Below are positions 12,497 through 21,046 of a DNA stretch of 40,512 nt, piece after piece (positions within the stretch are counted from its first letter, which is position 1; each line of letters begins with the position of its first letter). The DNA comes from Sphingomonas elodea ATCC 31461 (lineage in GTDB: Bacteria; Pseudomonadota; Alphaproteobacteria; Sphingomonadales; Sphingomonadaceae): positions 1 through 40,512 of the forward strand of contig NZ_AGFU01000007.1 of NCBI RefSeq assembly GCF_000226955.1, written 5' to 3'. The translations under genes and the position numbers were made by a program. Below the pieces are notes generated by a model. The model was not told where the DNA came from. It saw nothing but the letters and a program-made list of their open reading frames with translations, and did no database searches.

Positions 12497-15400
12497 GTGA
12501 CTCCAATGATTTCGGCATTTTCCAGCCTGCGGGCCGGCATTTCCACCGCAGCGCTCCTCGTGGCGACCTCTGTTCCCGCCCTTGCGCAGACCACGACGCA
12601 GGCGCAGGACGCCGCGGCAAGCGCAGTGCCGGCGCAGGAGCAGCAGACCACCGCGGCGCCCGAGGCGGAGCCGGAAGCCAACCAGCCACCCGTGATCGTC
12701 GTCACCGGCACGCTGTTCCGCAACTCCAACGCCAGCTCGATCTCGCCGGTCACGGTGCTCAGCTCGGAAACGCTGCAGCGCGCGAACATCACCACCGTGC
12801 AGGATGCGATCCGCTCGGTCTCGGCCGACAGCGCCGGCTCGATTTCCACCGGTTTCCGCAACGGCTTTTCGGCCGGCGGCGCCGCCGTCTCGCTCCGCGG
12901 CCTCGGCGTGTCGTCCACCGTCGTGCTGATCGATGGCCTGCGCTCCGCCAACTTCCCGCTGAATGACGACGGCCACAACGCCTATGTCGACCTGAACTCG
13001 ATCCCGTTCAGCACCATCGAACGGGTCGAGGTGCTGAAGGACGGCGCCTCCTCCACCTACGGTGCCGACGCGATCGGCGGCGTCGTCAACCTGATCAGCC
13101 GCAAGAACGTCCAGGGCATCGACGGATCGGTGCAGGGCGGCACGACTGGCCGGGGCGACGGCGCGCACTATCGCGCCACGCTGACCGCCGGTTTCGGCGA
13201 CTATCAGGAGAAGGGCTTCAACTTCTACCTGAACGGCGAATATACCTATGACGGGTACATCACCAACCACTCGCGCGGCTATCCGTTCAACACGCTCGAC
13301 CTGTCGCCGAGCGGCCTGCTCGACCGCAACCGCAATGACGACTCGCTGACCACGGCGAACCCGCAGGCGGTGGTCACGCGCGTGACGCAGAGCGACCTGA
13401 ACAATCCGCTGGCCGGCCAGATCGGTGCGCCGCTGACCAACCAGTATCAGCTGCTGAACCCCAATGCCTGCCCCTATGGCACCTTCACGGTCACTTCGGG
13501 CGCGGCACAGGGCACCGGCTGCAAGCACAACATCCCCGACGAATATCTGATCATCCAGCCGAAGCAGCAGCGCTATTCGACCACCGGCCGCCTCACCGCG
13601 CGTCTGGGCGACAATTTCGAGTTTTTCGCATCGGGCAGCTATTCGCATTCCGAAGTCACCATCACGGGCGCGCCCTCGGCGATCCGCCAGACGCAGCCGT
13701 TCGGCGGATCGGCCTCGATCGCGTCGAGCAGCCCGGGGATCGTGCTGCCGGTCTATGTCTGCGCCTCCGGCGTGAACTGCGCGACCGCCGCGGATCGCCA
13801 GCTCAACCCGAACAACCCCTATGCCGCCGCCTATGCAGCCAATCCCAGCCAGGGTGCGGCGCGCATCTATTATCTGTTCGGCGACATCCCCGCCGGCAGC
13901 TTCCGCTATGTCGACGTGTTCCGCACCACGGCGGGCATCTCGGGCGATCTCGGCAACGGCTTCAAGTTCCGCCTGAACGGCGTCTATGCCCGCGACAATT
14001 TCAGCGTCACCCAGCGCGGCTTCATCAACATCCAGGGGCTGCTGAGCGCGGTCAACACCGGCGCCTACAACTTCGTCAATCCGGAGCAGAACACGGCAGC
14101 GGTGCGCAGCCAGATCTCGCCGGACCGCACCACGCCCTCCTATTCGACGGTCGCGACGATCGGCGGCTCGCTGCTCAAGTCGGTGATGACGCTGCCGGGC
14201 GGCGACCTCAACATGGGCGCGGGCTTCCAGATCCGTCGCGAGACGCTGATGAACCGCAACCAGAATGCGGGCCTCACCTATTACGGGCTGAACACCTCGT
14301 CGGCACAGGGCCGCCAGACCGTGACGGCCGGCTTCTTCGAGATCGACGCGCCGTTCCTCAAGACGCTCGATCTCAACGTGTCGGGCCGATACGACCACTA
14401 TTCGCAGGGCTATAGCCACTTCTCGCCCAAGGTGGGCGTGAAGTTCAACCCGATCGAGGCGGTCGCCTTCCGCGCGACCTATTCGCAGGGCTTCCGTGCG
14501 CCCACGTTCGCGGAGAACAATGCGGCCAGCAGCTATTCGGGCTTCTCTTCGTTCACGCCGCCGGCGAGCTTCGTCGCCGCCCATGGCGGCAACCCCGCTT
14601 ATTCGGGCAGCTACAACATCGGCAGCGGGGCGACCGGCAATCCCAATATCCTGCCGGAAAACTCGCAGAGCATCACCATCGGCACGATGCTGAAACCGAC
14701 GCGCTGGTTCAACATGACGGTCGACTATTACAACATCAAGAAGTCGAACCTCATCGTCAGCGGCCCGCTGCGTGCCGATGCGATCAAGGCCTATTATGGC
14801 CAGACCGATGCGACCGCAGCCTGCGCCGCGCTCGCCGCGGTGGGGCCGGGCTATCAGTGCAACGTCATCGACGCGCCGGATCCGGTCAACCCGGGCGCCC
14901 TGCCGCGCCTGCTGGTGTTCAACGTGCCCTACGTCAACGCCAACTATCAGGTCAGCTCCGGCATCGACACGCAGGCGACGGCAAACCTGCGGATCGCCGA
15001 CAATGTGCGCCTGATCAGCCGCCTCGACCTTACCTATGTGCTGCGCCTCGATCTCGTCACCCCGGCGGGCGTCGTGCAGAAATATGCGGGTACGCTCGGG
15101 CCGTACGAGCTTTCCTCGGGTGGCGGCACGCCGCGCATCCGCGGCAACTGGCAGAACGCGCTGGAAGTCGGCAAGTTCTCGCTCACGGCGACGACCTACT
15201 ATGTCGGCCGGATCAAGCAGGTCGCGGCGGACGAGATCTCGCCCGTGGACGGCAAGATCGACCTGTCCTGCTCGCACACGCTGGCGCCGATCGTGCGTGC
15301 GGAAGATGCGCAGAAGTTCTGCTTCATCCGTCCGTTCGTCTATGTGGATCTGAACGCCGCGGTGCAGGTGAACGACAAGTTCCGCTTCTTCGTCAACGTC

Positions 15401-15532
15401 CAGAACCTCACCAACGCGCGCGCGCCGCTGGCGTCGGGCGCCTATACCAGCAACCCGAACTATCTGAGCAGCTGGCATTATGCCGGCCTGGTCGGCCGCA
15501 ACTTCAGCGCGGGCGCGAGCTTCGCCTTCTAA
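12497..15532 (+). CDS. TonB-dependent outer-membrane receptor
   Basis: This encodes 1011 residues. The GTG at 12497 follows AAGGGAAGGG; an ATG at 12506 is possible. A signal peptide runs to ALAQ (about residue 31), then a Gln/Ala/Pro-rich linker and a TonB box (VIVVTGT). The plug domain follows (about 75-190), with SLRGLGVSSTVVLIDGLR and IERVEVLKDGASSTYGADAIGGVVNLI. The beta barrel ends in phenylalanine, as needed for assembly by BAM. The substrate is unknown; sphingomonads use many such receptors for saccharides, siderophores and aromatics. No transporter genes are adjacent. A terminator-like hairpin follows. Confidence 0.95.
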   Translation: MTPMISAFSSLRAGISTAALLVATSVPALAQTTTQAQDAAASAVPAQEQQTTAAPEAEPEANQPPVIVVTGTLFRNSNASSISPVTVLSSETLQRANITTVQDAIRSVSADSAGSISTGFRNGFSAGGAAVSLRGLGVSSTVVLIDGLRSANFPLNDDGHNAYVDLNSIPFSTIERVEVLKDGASSTYGADAIGGVVNLISRKNVQGIDGSVQGGTTGRGDGAHYRATLTAGFGDYQEKGFNFYLNGEYTYDGYITNHSRGYPFNTLDLSPSGLLDRNRNDDSLTTANPQAVVTRVTQSDLNNPLAGQIGAPLTNQYQLLNPNACPYGTFTVTSGAAQGTGCKHNIPDEYLIIQPKQQRYSTTGRLTARLGDNFEFFASGSYSHSEVTITGAPSAIRQTQPFGGSASIASSSPGIVLPVYVCASGVNCATAADRQLNPNNPYAAAYAANPSQGAARIYYLFGDIPAGSFRYVDVFRTTAGISGDLGNGFKFRLNGVYARDNFSVTQRGFINIQGLLSAVNTGAYNFVNPEQNTAAVRSQISPDRTTPSYSTVATIGGSLLKSVMTLPGGDLNMGAGFQIRRETLMNRNQNAGLTYYGLNTSSAQGRQTVTAGFFEIDAPFLKTLDLNVSGRYDHYSQGYSHFSPKVGVKFNPIEAVAFRATYSQGFRAPTFAENNAASSYSGFSSFTPPASFVAAHGGNPAYSGSYNIGSGATGNPNILPENSQSITIGTMLKPTRWFNMTVDYYNIKKSNLIVSGPLRADAIKAYYGQTDATAACAALAAVGPGYQCNVIDAPDPVNPGALPRLLVFNVPYVNANYQVSSGIDTQATANLRIADNVRLISRLDLTYVLRLDLVTPAGVVQKYAGTLGPYELSSGGGTPRIRGNWQNALEVGKFSLTATTYYVGRIKQVAADEISPVDGKIDLSCSHTLAPIVRAEDAQKFCFIRPFVYVDLNAAVQVNDKFRFFVNVQNLTNARAPLASGAYTSNPNYLSSWHYAGLVGRNFSAGASFAF

Positions 15533-15546
15533 GCCGAACCGACGAC

Positions 15547-15586
15547 GCGGCCTGTCCGGGAGGGCCATTCCTCCCGGACAGGCCGC
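15547..15586 (+). terminator. 17-bp stem terminator after the TonB receptor
   Basis: A perfect 17-bp stem (15547-15563 with 15570-15586) encloses a six-base loop, 14 bp past the receptor stop. No T-run follows. The length and position still suggest transcription ends here. Confidence 0.75.
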
Positions 15587-15639
15587 CCACAGTCAGCAGG
15601 CAAGGGCTGGCGGCCGGTGGTCGCCGGCCCTCTTGCGTT

Positions 15640-17010
15640 TCAGCCGCTTTCCTTCGGCAGCGGCCACAGGATCAGCGTGATCCGGTCATGCCCCACCGCG
15701 AGGTCGATCGTCTCCCCCGCCACCACGTCGATCGGCGCGGGGAAGCTGTGCAGCACCTGCAGCCAGCCGCCGTCCTGATAGCCGTCGGGATGATTGTCGA
15801 AGGTCACGCCCTCCCGCAAATCGATATGCATCCACTGGACGATACCGATCGCGCGGCCGCTGGCGGTGACGGGGATGCGCAGGCGCGCCAGCGTGGCGTC
15901 GTGCTTCTTCTGGGTCAGCTCCAGCCGCACCAGTTCCACATCATCGGAGAGGCGCTGCCAGCCCGTCATCGTGCCATGGATCGGCAGGCGCTGCGGCGCG
16001 AAGGCACCGAAGGCGGACAGATCGAAGCCCGAAACCTCGCCGACAAAGGCGTAGTCGGCGAGCGTTTCGCTCGCGACAAGACAGCCCATCGCGCTGGCGG
16101 CGCGGGGGATCACGATCGCATCGGGCGCGAGCAGGCGACGATGGGCATCCTCGAACGTGTCGAGCACCTTCTCGGTCAGCAGGTCGCTCGACAGGATCTC
16201 GGAAACGAGGATCTCCGCCGGGCGGTCCAGCTCGGCACCCACGGCAAGCTCGGTGGAGGGCTTGGCGTGCACCGTGATGCGGTCGGCATAGCCGTTGGCG
16301 GCGACGATGTGCTGCGCCATCTCGGCGATCATCGGCTCCATCTCGCAGGCGACGATCTGCTGCGCCCCTGCCCGCGCCGCCATCAGCGACAGCAGCCCGC
16401 TGCCGGCACCGATATCGAGCACCCGCGCGCCCTGCCCCCGCTCCGCCAGCGCCGCCTTGATCGCGGCCTCGAACGCATCGTTGCGCGGCACGTCGTTCAT
16501 CATCGGGATATGCCAGAACGGCACCGATCCCGCGCCGAGCCGCCGGACCTGGTGGCGCAGATGGAGATTGCCCGGATCGAGCGCGAGCGCACGGCGGAAC
16601 TGGTGCAGCGCCTCCAGGTTGCGGCCCGCATCCGCCAGCACGACACCCAGGTTGCCGATCGCGGTCGCGTTGTCGGGATCAAGCGCGCATGCCTGCTCCA
16701 GCGCAGTGATTGCCGCATCGGTGCGGCCGAGCCAATGCAGCGTCAGGCCCTTTTCGTGCAGCGCGACGGCATGGTCGGGCACGAGGTGGAGAAGCTGATC
16801 CCAGGCCGCCAGCGCATCTTCCGGACGGGTCAGGCGACCCAGCAGCCCGGCGAGCAGCGGCAACACATCCACGGCGCGATACCCGTGCGCCAGCGCCTGG
16901 CGATAAGCGGCTTCGGCGCCTTCGAGATCCCCCTGGTCGTGCAGCGCCATCGCCTGGCCAAGCGCGGCGCGGCCCTCGGTAAGGCGGTCGGGGGTCTCCA
17001 GCTCGGTCAA
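15640..17010 (-). CDS. TPR-containing PRMT-like protein methyltransferase
   Basis: This encodes about 456 residues. The N-terminal third is tetratricopeptide repeats (for example AMALHDQGDLEGAEAAYRQAL and ATAIGNLGVVLADAGRNLEAL). The C-terminal part is a class I SAM methyltransferase, with motif I VLDIGAGSGLLSL, an acidic post-I residue in VACEME, and SEILSSDLLTE. That last block resembles the double-glutamate loop of protein arginine methyltransferases, followed by a beta-barrel-like region. A TPR plus PRMT layout recalls the PRMT7/PRMT9 group. I prefer the TTG at 17010 because AAGGA lies 6-7 nt upstream; a TTG at 17055 gives a longer form without a good site. The substrate is unknown. Confidence 0.8.
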   Translation of the reverse strand: MTELETPDRLTEGRAALGQAMALHDQGDLEGAEAAYRQALAHGYRAVDVLPLLAGLLGRLTRPEDALAAWDQLLHLVPDHAVALHEKGLTLHWLGRTDAAITALEQACALDPDNATAIGNLGVVLADAGRNLEALHQFRRALALDPGNLHLRHQVRRLGAGSVPFWHIPMMNDVPRNDAFEAAIKAALAERGQGARVLDIGAGSGLLSLMAARAGAQQIVACEMEPMIAEMAQHIVAANGYADRITVHAKPSTELAVGAELDRPAEILVSEILSSDLLTEKVLDTFEDAHRRLLAPDAIVIPRAASAMGCLVASETLADYAFVGEVSGFDLSAFGAFAPQRLPIHGTMTGWQRLSDDVELVRLELTQKKHDATLARLRIPVTASGRAIGIVQWMHIDLREGVTFDNHPDGYQDGGWLQVLHSFPAPIDVVAGETIDLAVGHDRITLILWPLPKESG

Positions 17011-17099
17011 GGCAACGTCCTTAAGATTTGGTATCGAACCCCCTCGATAGGCCAAAGGTCGTCGCCCGCGATAGACCCGTCATGGCCCGGATATGCGAA

Positions 17100-17128
17100 C
17101 GCCGCCGAGCCCTTGGGGATCGGCGGCG
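17100..17128 (-). terminator. Terminator-like hairpin after the FadL gene
   Basis: CGCCGCCGA (17100-17108) pairs with TCGGCGGCG (17120-17128). The stem begins 20 bp downstream of the porin stop on the - strand and is followed there by TTCGCATAT. Confidence 0.65.
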
Positions 17129-17148
17129 TCCGGTACCACTCGGTGCGA

Positions 17149-18438
17149 TCAGAACTGGACGCGGCCGCCCAGCGAGAAGACGAAGGCCCGTGCGTTGCGC
17201 AGCTGGCCCTGGGTCAGGATCGTCGAGCCTGCCGCGATCGTCGCCCGGTCGATCGGCGCATTGGCGAAATCGACATAATTGGCCGCGGCGTCGAGCACGA
17301 TGTTCTTCGTCACCGCATAGGAGCCGCCGGCGCCGAAGTTCCACCGGTTCGAATCCGGCACGCGCGCATCGCGCTGGCCGTTCTGGGTCGGCGTGGTCGC
17401 CCGCTGCACGCCGGCGCGCAGGGTAAGCGCGGGCGACACCATGTAATCGATGCCGCCGGCATAGCTCCAGCTATCGCGATAATTCTCGGGGAGCGCGGTG
17501 TTGAGCGGGGCGCCGAGGCGGATCGCGTCGAACTTGTCCCAGTTATAGTGCACCACCTGGCCGTTGAGCGTCAGCTTGTCGGTAGCGCGCCAGCGGATGC
17601 CGGCGATCTGCTGGGCCGGCGTGTAGAAGTCTGCCTGCACGTTCGACAGCGCCAGATTGTTCGGCGCCAGCGGGCCGAGCAGACCGCTGACGGTGAGGTT
17701 GCCCTTCAGCTTGTGGCGGATGGCGGACTTGTAGCTGAAGCCCGCGGTCACCCGGTCGCTGTGCATCTGGAAGCCGGCGCTCCAGCCCACATCCCAGCCA
17801 TCGCCCTTCAGCTCCTGCCGGCCGTCGGGCAGGCTGGCGATCACGTTGGGCAGCGCGTTGCTGAGACTGGCATCGGTATATTCGACATTGGCCGCCACAC
17901 CCACGCGCAGCCAGTCCGTCACCGACACGGCGATCGAGGGCTGGATGTCGATGGTGCGCAGCCGGGTCTTGTCCGCGCTGTAGCGGGCCCAACTGCTCGA
18001 ATCATAATCGGTGGTGAAGCTGTACGGCGACGTCACCGCGAGACCGATCGCCACCCGGCGCCCGAGCGGCACGGCGATCGCGCCCGACGGCAGCACGCCG
18101 TTGTTGATCGGGTTGCGGCTGGTCGCCTGGCCACCGATCGGGGTTGCCGGCTGGCCGCCGGGCCGACGGATCAGCGTGCCGGTGTCTACCACCTCGCCGC
18201 GCGGCAGGATGCCCACCACATTCAGGTTGGCTTCGATCCGCTCGGCATCGGCGATCGCGGCCGGGTTCCACCACAAGGAGGCGGCACCGGTATCGGCGAC
18301 TTCGCCCGAGAAGGCGCGGCCGGCCGCGCGGGCGGACTGTTCCTGGAGGTAGAAGGCCTGGGCATGGGCCATACCCGCGCAGCCGACAGTAGCCGCCAGC
18401 GTGGTGCCGGCGGCGAGGAGGAGATGCATTTTTTTCAT
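17149..18438 (-). CDS. FadL/OmpP1-family outer-membrane porin
   Basis: This encodes about 429 residues. FadL-family barrels take up long-chain fatty acids and other hydrophobic compounds across the outer membrane. The signal peptide ends at AHAQ. The mature protein begins AFYLQEQSARAAGRAFSGEV and continues with DTGAASLWWNPAAIA, the FadL N-terminal hatch motif with the NPA sequence. The last residue is phenylalanine, typical of an outer-membrane barrel. I chose the ATG at 18438 (MKKMHLLL) with GTGAG 7 nt upstream; a GTG at 18450 is also in frame. It stands alone, with its own terminator. The substrate is not predictable here. Confidence 0.9.
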   Translation of the reverse strand: MKKMHLLLAAGTTLAATVGCAGMAHAQAFYLQEQSARAAGRAFSGEVADTGAASLWWNPAAIADAERIEANLNVVGILPRGEVVDTGTLIRRPGGQPATPIGGQATSRNPINNGVLPSGAIAVPLGRRVAIGLAVTSPYSFTTDYDSSSWARYSADKTRLRTIDIQPSIAVSVTDWLRVGVAANVEYTDASLSNALPNVIASLPDGRQELKGDGWDVGWSAGFQMHSDRVTAGFSYKSAIRHKLKGNLTVSGLLGPLAPNNLALSNVQADFYTPAQQIAGIRWRATDKLTLNGQVVHYNWDKFDAIRLGAPLNTALPENYRDSWSYAGGIDYMVSPALTLRAGVQRATTPTQNGQRDARVPDSNRWNFGAGGSYAVTKNIVLDAAANYVDFANAPIDRATIAAGSTILTQGQLRNARAFVFSLGGRVQF

Positions 18439-18486
18439 TACGTTACTCACGCTACTGGGGTTCGGGGAAGCGCCGGAGCGCCCCGA

Positions 18487-18894
18487 TCAGCGAACCCGGG
18501 TCCAGGTCTGGGTACGGCAAAAAGGCTTGAACACGCAGCCGCGCAGCTTCAGCTGGTCGGGGCCGGCCAGGGTGATGTCGGCGCTATAGGTCTTGCCGTC
18601 CTCGGCATTGTAGATCTTGCCGCCGCTCCAGTTCGCGCCGTCGGCAGTGAAGCCACCCAGGATCTGGAGACCCTTGAGCGGCCGAGTGCGCAGCTGGGCA
18701 TTGGAATTCTTGGCGTCGCGCAGATCGGGATTGGTGCGCAGCGCATCCGAACTCAGGATCCGTCCGCAGATCGAAGGGCCGCAGCGCTGGATCTCCACGA
18801 TCGCGTTGCGCGTTTGGGTCTTCCAGCGGCCTACGACACCCTCTCCGCCTTGCGGTGCTGCGACCAGCATCGCGACAAGCAAACTCATCCACAT
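18487..18894 (-). CDS. DUF2147-family secreted small protein
   Basis: This encodes 135 residues. A short hydrophobic N-terminus (MSLLVAMLVAAPQGG) suggests export. The rest fits DUF2147: GRWKTQTRNAIVEIQRCG at the start, SICGRIL, GLQILGGF, and the closing block GCVFKPFCRTQTWTRV. Four cysteines could form two disulphides in the periplasm. The family is a lipocalin-like small beta barrel of unknown role, often near envelope genes. It lies 49 bp upstream of the FadL gene on the same strand and may share its transcript. An ATG two codons downstream is an alternative start. Confidence 0.85.
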   Translation of the reverse strand: MWMSLLVAMLVAAPQGGEGVVGRWKTQTRNAIVEIQRCGPSICGRILSSDALRTNPDLRDAKNSNAQLRTRPLKGLQILGGFTADGANWSGGKIYNAEDGKTYSADITLAGPDQLKLRGCVFKPFCRTQTWTRVR

Positions 18895-19040
18895 ACTTGT
18901 TTTTCCATTGTCTCATGTTCCCGCCACGGATTCACCGTAGCGAGGACAGACAAGGCGCATATTTACGCTCCAGCCTCTCCTGGGCCGGAACCATACCCAT
19001 TCCTCAAAGTTCCGCAACCTGCGGTGTGTTTCCGAAAATG

Positions 19041-19760
19041 TCAGGCAGTGCGGCGGCGGCGCGCGATACGGCGTGCGGTCTCGATCGGAGCGGCGAAGGA
19101 GGTGCCGGTGCCGGTCGCCGCCCGCCCGTCTGCCAGCGCGGTCGGCACGTCGACACCGCGCTGCCAGACATAGAGATAGCCCTGCATCTCGGCATCGGGT
19201 CGGTTGGTGCCGGCCCAGGGCTTGCCGGCAGCATCGAGCGCGCCGACCAGCACCGCATTGGGGAAGCCCTGTCGCGCCATCGCAAGGTTGCCGGGATGCG
19301 GCAGCCCGTTGTTGCCGGCGGCCAGCACCACCACGATGCCGGCCGCCGCCGCGTCGTGCACGGCGGCGGTGATCGCGGGATCGTCGGCCAGCGCGAGCGA
19401 AATGTTGATGGCGTCGACCTTCAGCGCGATCGCCTTGCGGATCGCGGCCACGATAGGCGCAGCACTGGGCTGGCAGGGCGGGTTGGCGCCGGGGCGGCAA
19501 CCGGCGGGATCGTCGATCCGCAGCGACACGATCGCCACCCGCCCCGCCGCCGCGCGGGTAAGAATCGTGGCGACCATCGTGCCATGGTCGTAGCGCGGGC
19601 GGAACGGCGTGCGATCGGTGCCGGCCAGGTCGTACTCGGCGATCAGCTTGCCGCGCAGTTCCGCCGTCTCCGCCACGCCGCTGTCGATGATCGCGACGCG
19701 CGGCGTCGCCGCCGGGGATGTCCCCGCAACCGCCGCGAACAGCGCCATCTCCAGCAGCAT
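19041..19760 (-). CDS. Small secreted subtilisin-like (S8) serine protease
   Basis: This encodes 239 residues. The catalytic triad is visible: D26 in VAIIDSGV, H59 in YDHGTMVA and S221 in GTGTSFAAP, with the oxyanion asparagine N150 in LAAGNNG. The hydrophobic N-terminus (to about residue 18) looks like a signal peptide that leads straight into the catalytic core, so there is no propeptide. The domain is short for the family and ends in RRIARRRR soon after the serine. The ATG at 19760 has GGAGG 6 nt upstream. Two cysteines (C88, C96) may form a disulphide. The target is unknown; a T2SS client role is possible but unproven. Confidence 0.88.
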   Translation of the reverse strand: MLLEMALFAAVAGTSPAATPRVAIIDSGVAETAELRGKLIAEYDLAGTDRTPFRPRYDHGTMVATILTRAAAGRVAIVSLRIDDPAGCRPGANPPCQPSAAPIVAAIRKAIALKVDAINISLALADDPAITAAVHDAAAAGIVVVLAAGNNGLPHPGNLAMARQGFPNAVLVGALDAAGKPWAGTNRPDAEMQGYLYVWQRGVDVPTALADGRAATGTGTSFAAPIETARRIARRRRTA

Positions 19761-19899
19761 GCCAGACCTCCGCCCAACCGATAACCCTACGAAGATGCTA
19801 GAAAAAAATGGTTAAGAAGTTCTTCGTCGCCGTTCGGTGGTTGTGCGGAGGCAAATGCACTGCCAACGGGGCCGCAATGGGTTGCCAGGGAGTCCCGGT

Positions 19900-20373
19900 A
19901 TGTCGAAGGCCACCCGCGCCACGCGGATGCTGGAAGCGGCGAAGATCACGTTCAGCGTGCACGTCTACGACTATGACCCCGATGCCGACTCGATCGGCCT
20001 CCAGGCGGCCGAGGCGCTAGGCGAGCCGCCGGCGCGCGTCCTCAAGACGCTGATGGCCAGGGTTGACGGCAAGGCCGCGCTGGTGATCCTGCCCTCCGAT
20101 GCCCAGGTGGCGATGAAGAAGCTCGCCGCAGCGCTCGGCGGCAAATCGGCCGAGATGATGAAGCCGGGCGATGCCGAGCGGCTATCCGGCTACAAGGTTG
20201 GCGGCATCAGCCCCTTCGGGCAGATGCGGACGCTGCCGACGGTGATCGAGGAGACCGCGGTCGCGGAACCCTATGTCTTCCTCAATGGCGGGCAACGCGG
20301 CCTGCAGGTGCGGTTGGATCCGCGCGATGCGGCGGCGCTGCTCCAGGCCAGGGTCCGAGCCATCATCGCCTGA
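19900..20373 (+). CDS. ybaK: YbaK/EbsC-type Cys-tRNA(Pro) deacylase
   Basis: This encodes 157 residues. It hydrolyses cysteine mischarged onto tRNA-Pro, in trans to prolyl-tRNA synthetase, in the cytoplasm. Family features are RVLKTLMARVDGKAALVILPSD (with the conserved lysine K49), LAAALGGKSAEMMKPGDAERLSGYKVGGISPFG, and the C-terminal VFLNGGQRGLQVRLDP. Length is typical. The ATG at 19900 has AGGGAG about 7 nt upstream, which favours it over an in-frame ATG at 19837. It is transcribed divergently from the S8 protease, with about 140 bp between them. Confidence 0.95.
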   Translation: MSKATRATRMLEAAKITFSVHVYDYDPDADSIGLQAAEALGEPPARVLKTLMARVDGKAALVILPSDAQVAMKKLAAALGGKSAEMMKPGDAERLSGYKVGGISPFGQMRTLPTVIEETAVAEPYVFLNGGQRGLQVRLDPRDAAALLQARVRAIIA

Positions 20374-20389
20374 ACTGCGCGGGGGGGAC

Positions 20390-20986
20390 TCAGAGCGGCC
20401 GAGCATGGCGCGCGGCATCGCGCAGCAGCCCGATCGTGTGCTCGAGCAGGGCGGGCCGGCCCTTCGGCCCCTGCACGACCGTGGCGTAGACATAGGCCTG
20501 CACCTTGGCGCGCAGCCGGGCCTCGGCACGCAGTCGCATCCAGTCGCCCGGTGCACTGCCCCGCGCTGGAGCCCCGCCGATCGGCAGCGTTGTCGCCGCG
20601 CCGCGCATCAGCCCGCTCAGCGCCGCGCTCCCCGCCGCCGCCCAGTCGCCCAGTTCCTCCATCATGTCGCGCATCAGATTGGTGTCCATCGGCAGCGGCT
20701 GCCACTGGAGGTGATGCCAGGCGATCGGCTGGAGCGCGCGATCCGCCTCCTCGATCACCCGCCGCGCCAGCGGCTCGGCCACCTGCCGCACCACCGGGGC
20801 GATGCGCGTCGCGACGAAGCGGGTCTGCTCGATCAGCCCGTCGCGCCAATCGGCCTGCGAGAGATCGGCATCGAAGCTCTCGACCAGATCGGCGGCGGCC
20901 TGCTGCAGCACCGCACGCGCCATCGCGACGTGCAGATCGCGCCAGCGGCGGATCTCGCCGCGTCCGAACAGGCGCATCAGCACCAA
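20390..20986 (-). CDS. Unknown helical protein downstream of gspK
   Basis: This encodes about 198 residues; I do not recognise it. It appears mostly alpha-helical, with many Ala/Arg/Leu heptad-like runs, and has no signal peptide or membrane span. GGAGG lies 7 nt before a TTG at 20986 (and 10 nt before a GTG at 20983), so initiation is probably at one of these rather than the ATG at 20977. It is the last gene in the direction of gspJ-gspK, 60 bp after gspK, and could be part of that transcript. It converges on ybaK with only 16 bp between stops. Confidence 0.65.
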   Translation of the reverse strand: MVLMRLFGRGEIRRWRDLHVAMARAVLQQAAADLVESFDADLSQADWRDGLIEQTRFVATRIAPVVRQVAEPLARRVIEEADRALQPIAWHHLQWQPLPMDTNLMRDMMEELGDWAAAGSAALSGLMRGAATTLPIGGAPARGSAPGDWMRLRAEARLRAKVQAYVYATVVQGPKGRPALLEHTIGLLRDAARHARPL

Positions 20987-21046
20987 CAGAAAGCCTCCGG
21001 TATCATCGCGCCAAGCAGACCAGAAACGAGGGTCAAGCTCAACCGT

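Noticed and set aside
12479-15568. 1029-codon frame antisense to the TonB receptor
   Set aside because: The receptor frame has a signal peptide, TonB box and plug motifs; the antisense frame has only Arg/Ala/Asp-rich low-complexity sequence.
14857-19173. A 1438-codon open frame on the + strand across the receptor end and the genes beyond it
   Set aside because: It is out of frame with the receptor and antisense to the methyltransferase, FadL and DUF2147 genes, with Arg/Gly/His-rich composition typical of GC-rich shadow frames.
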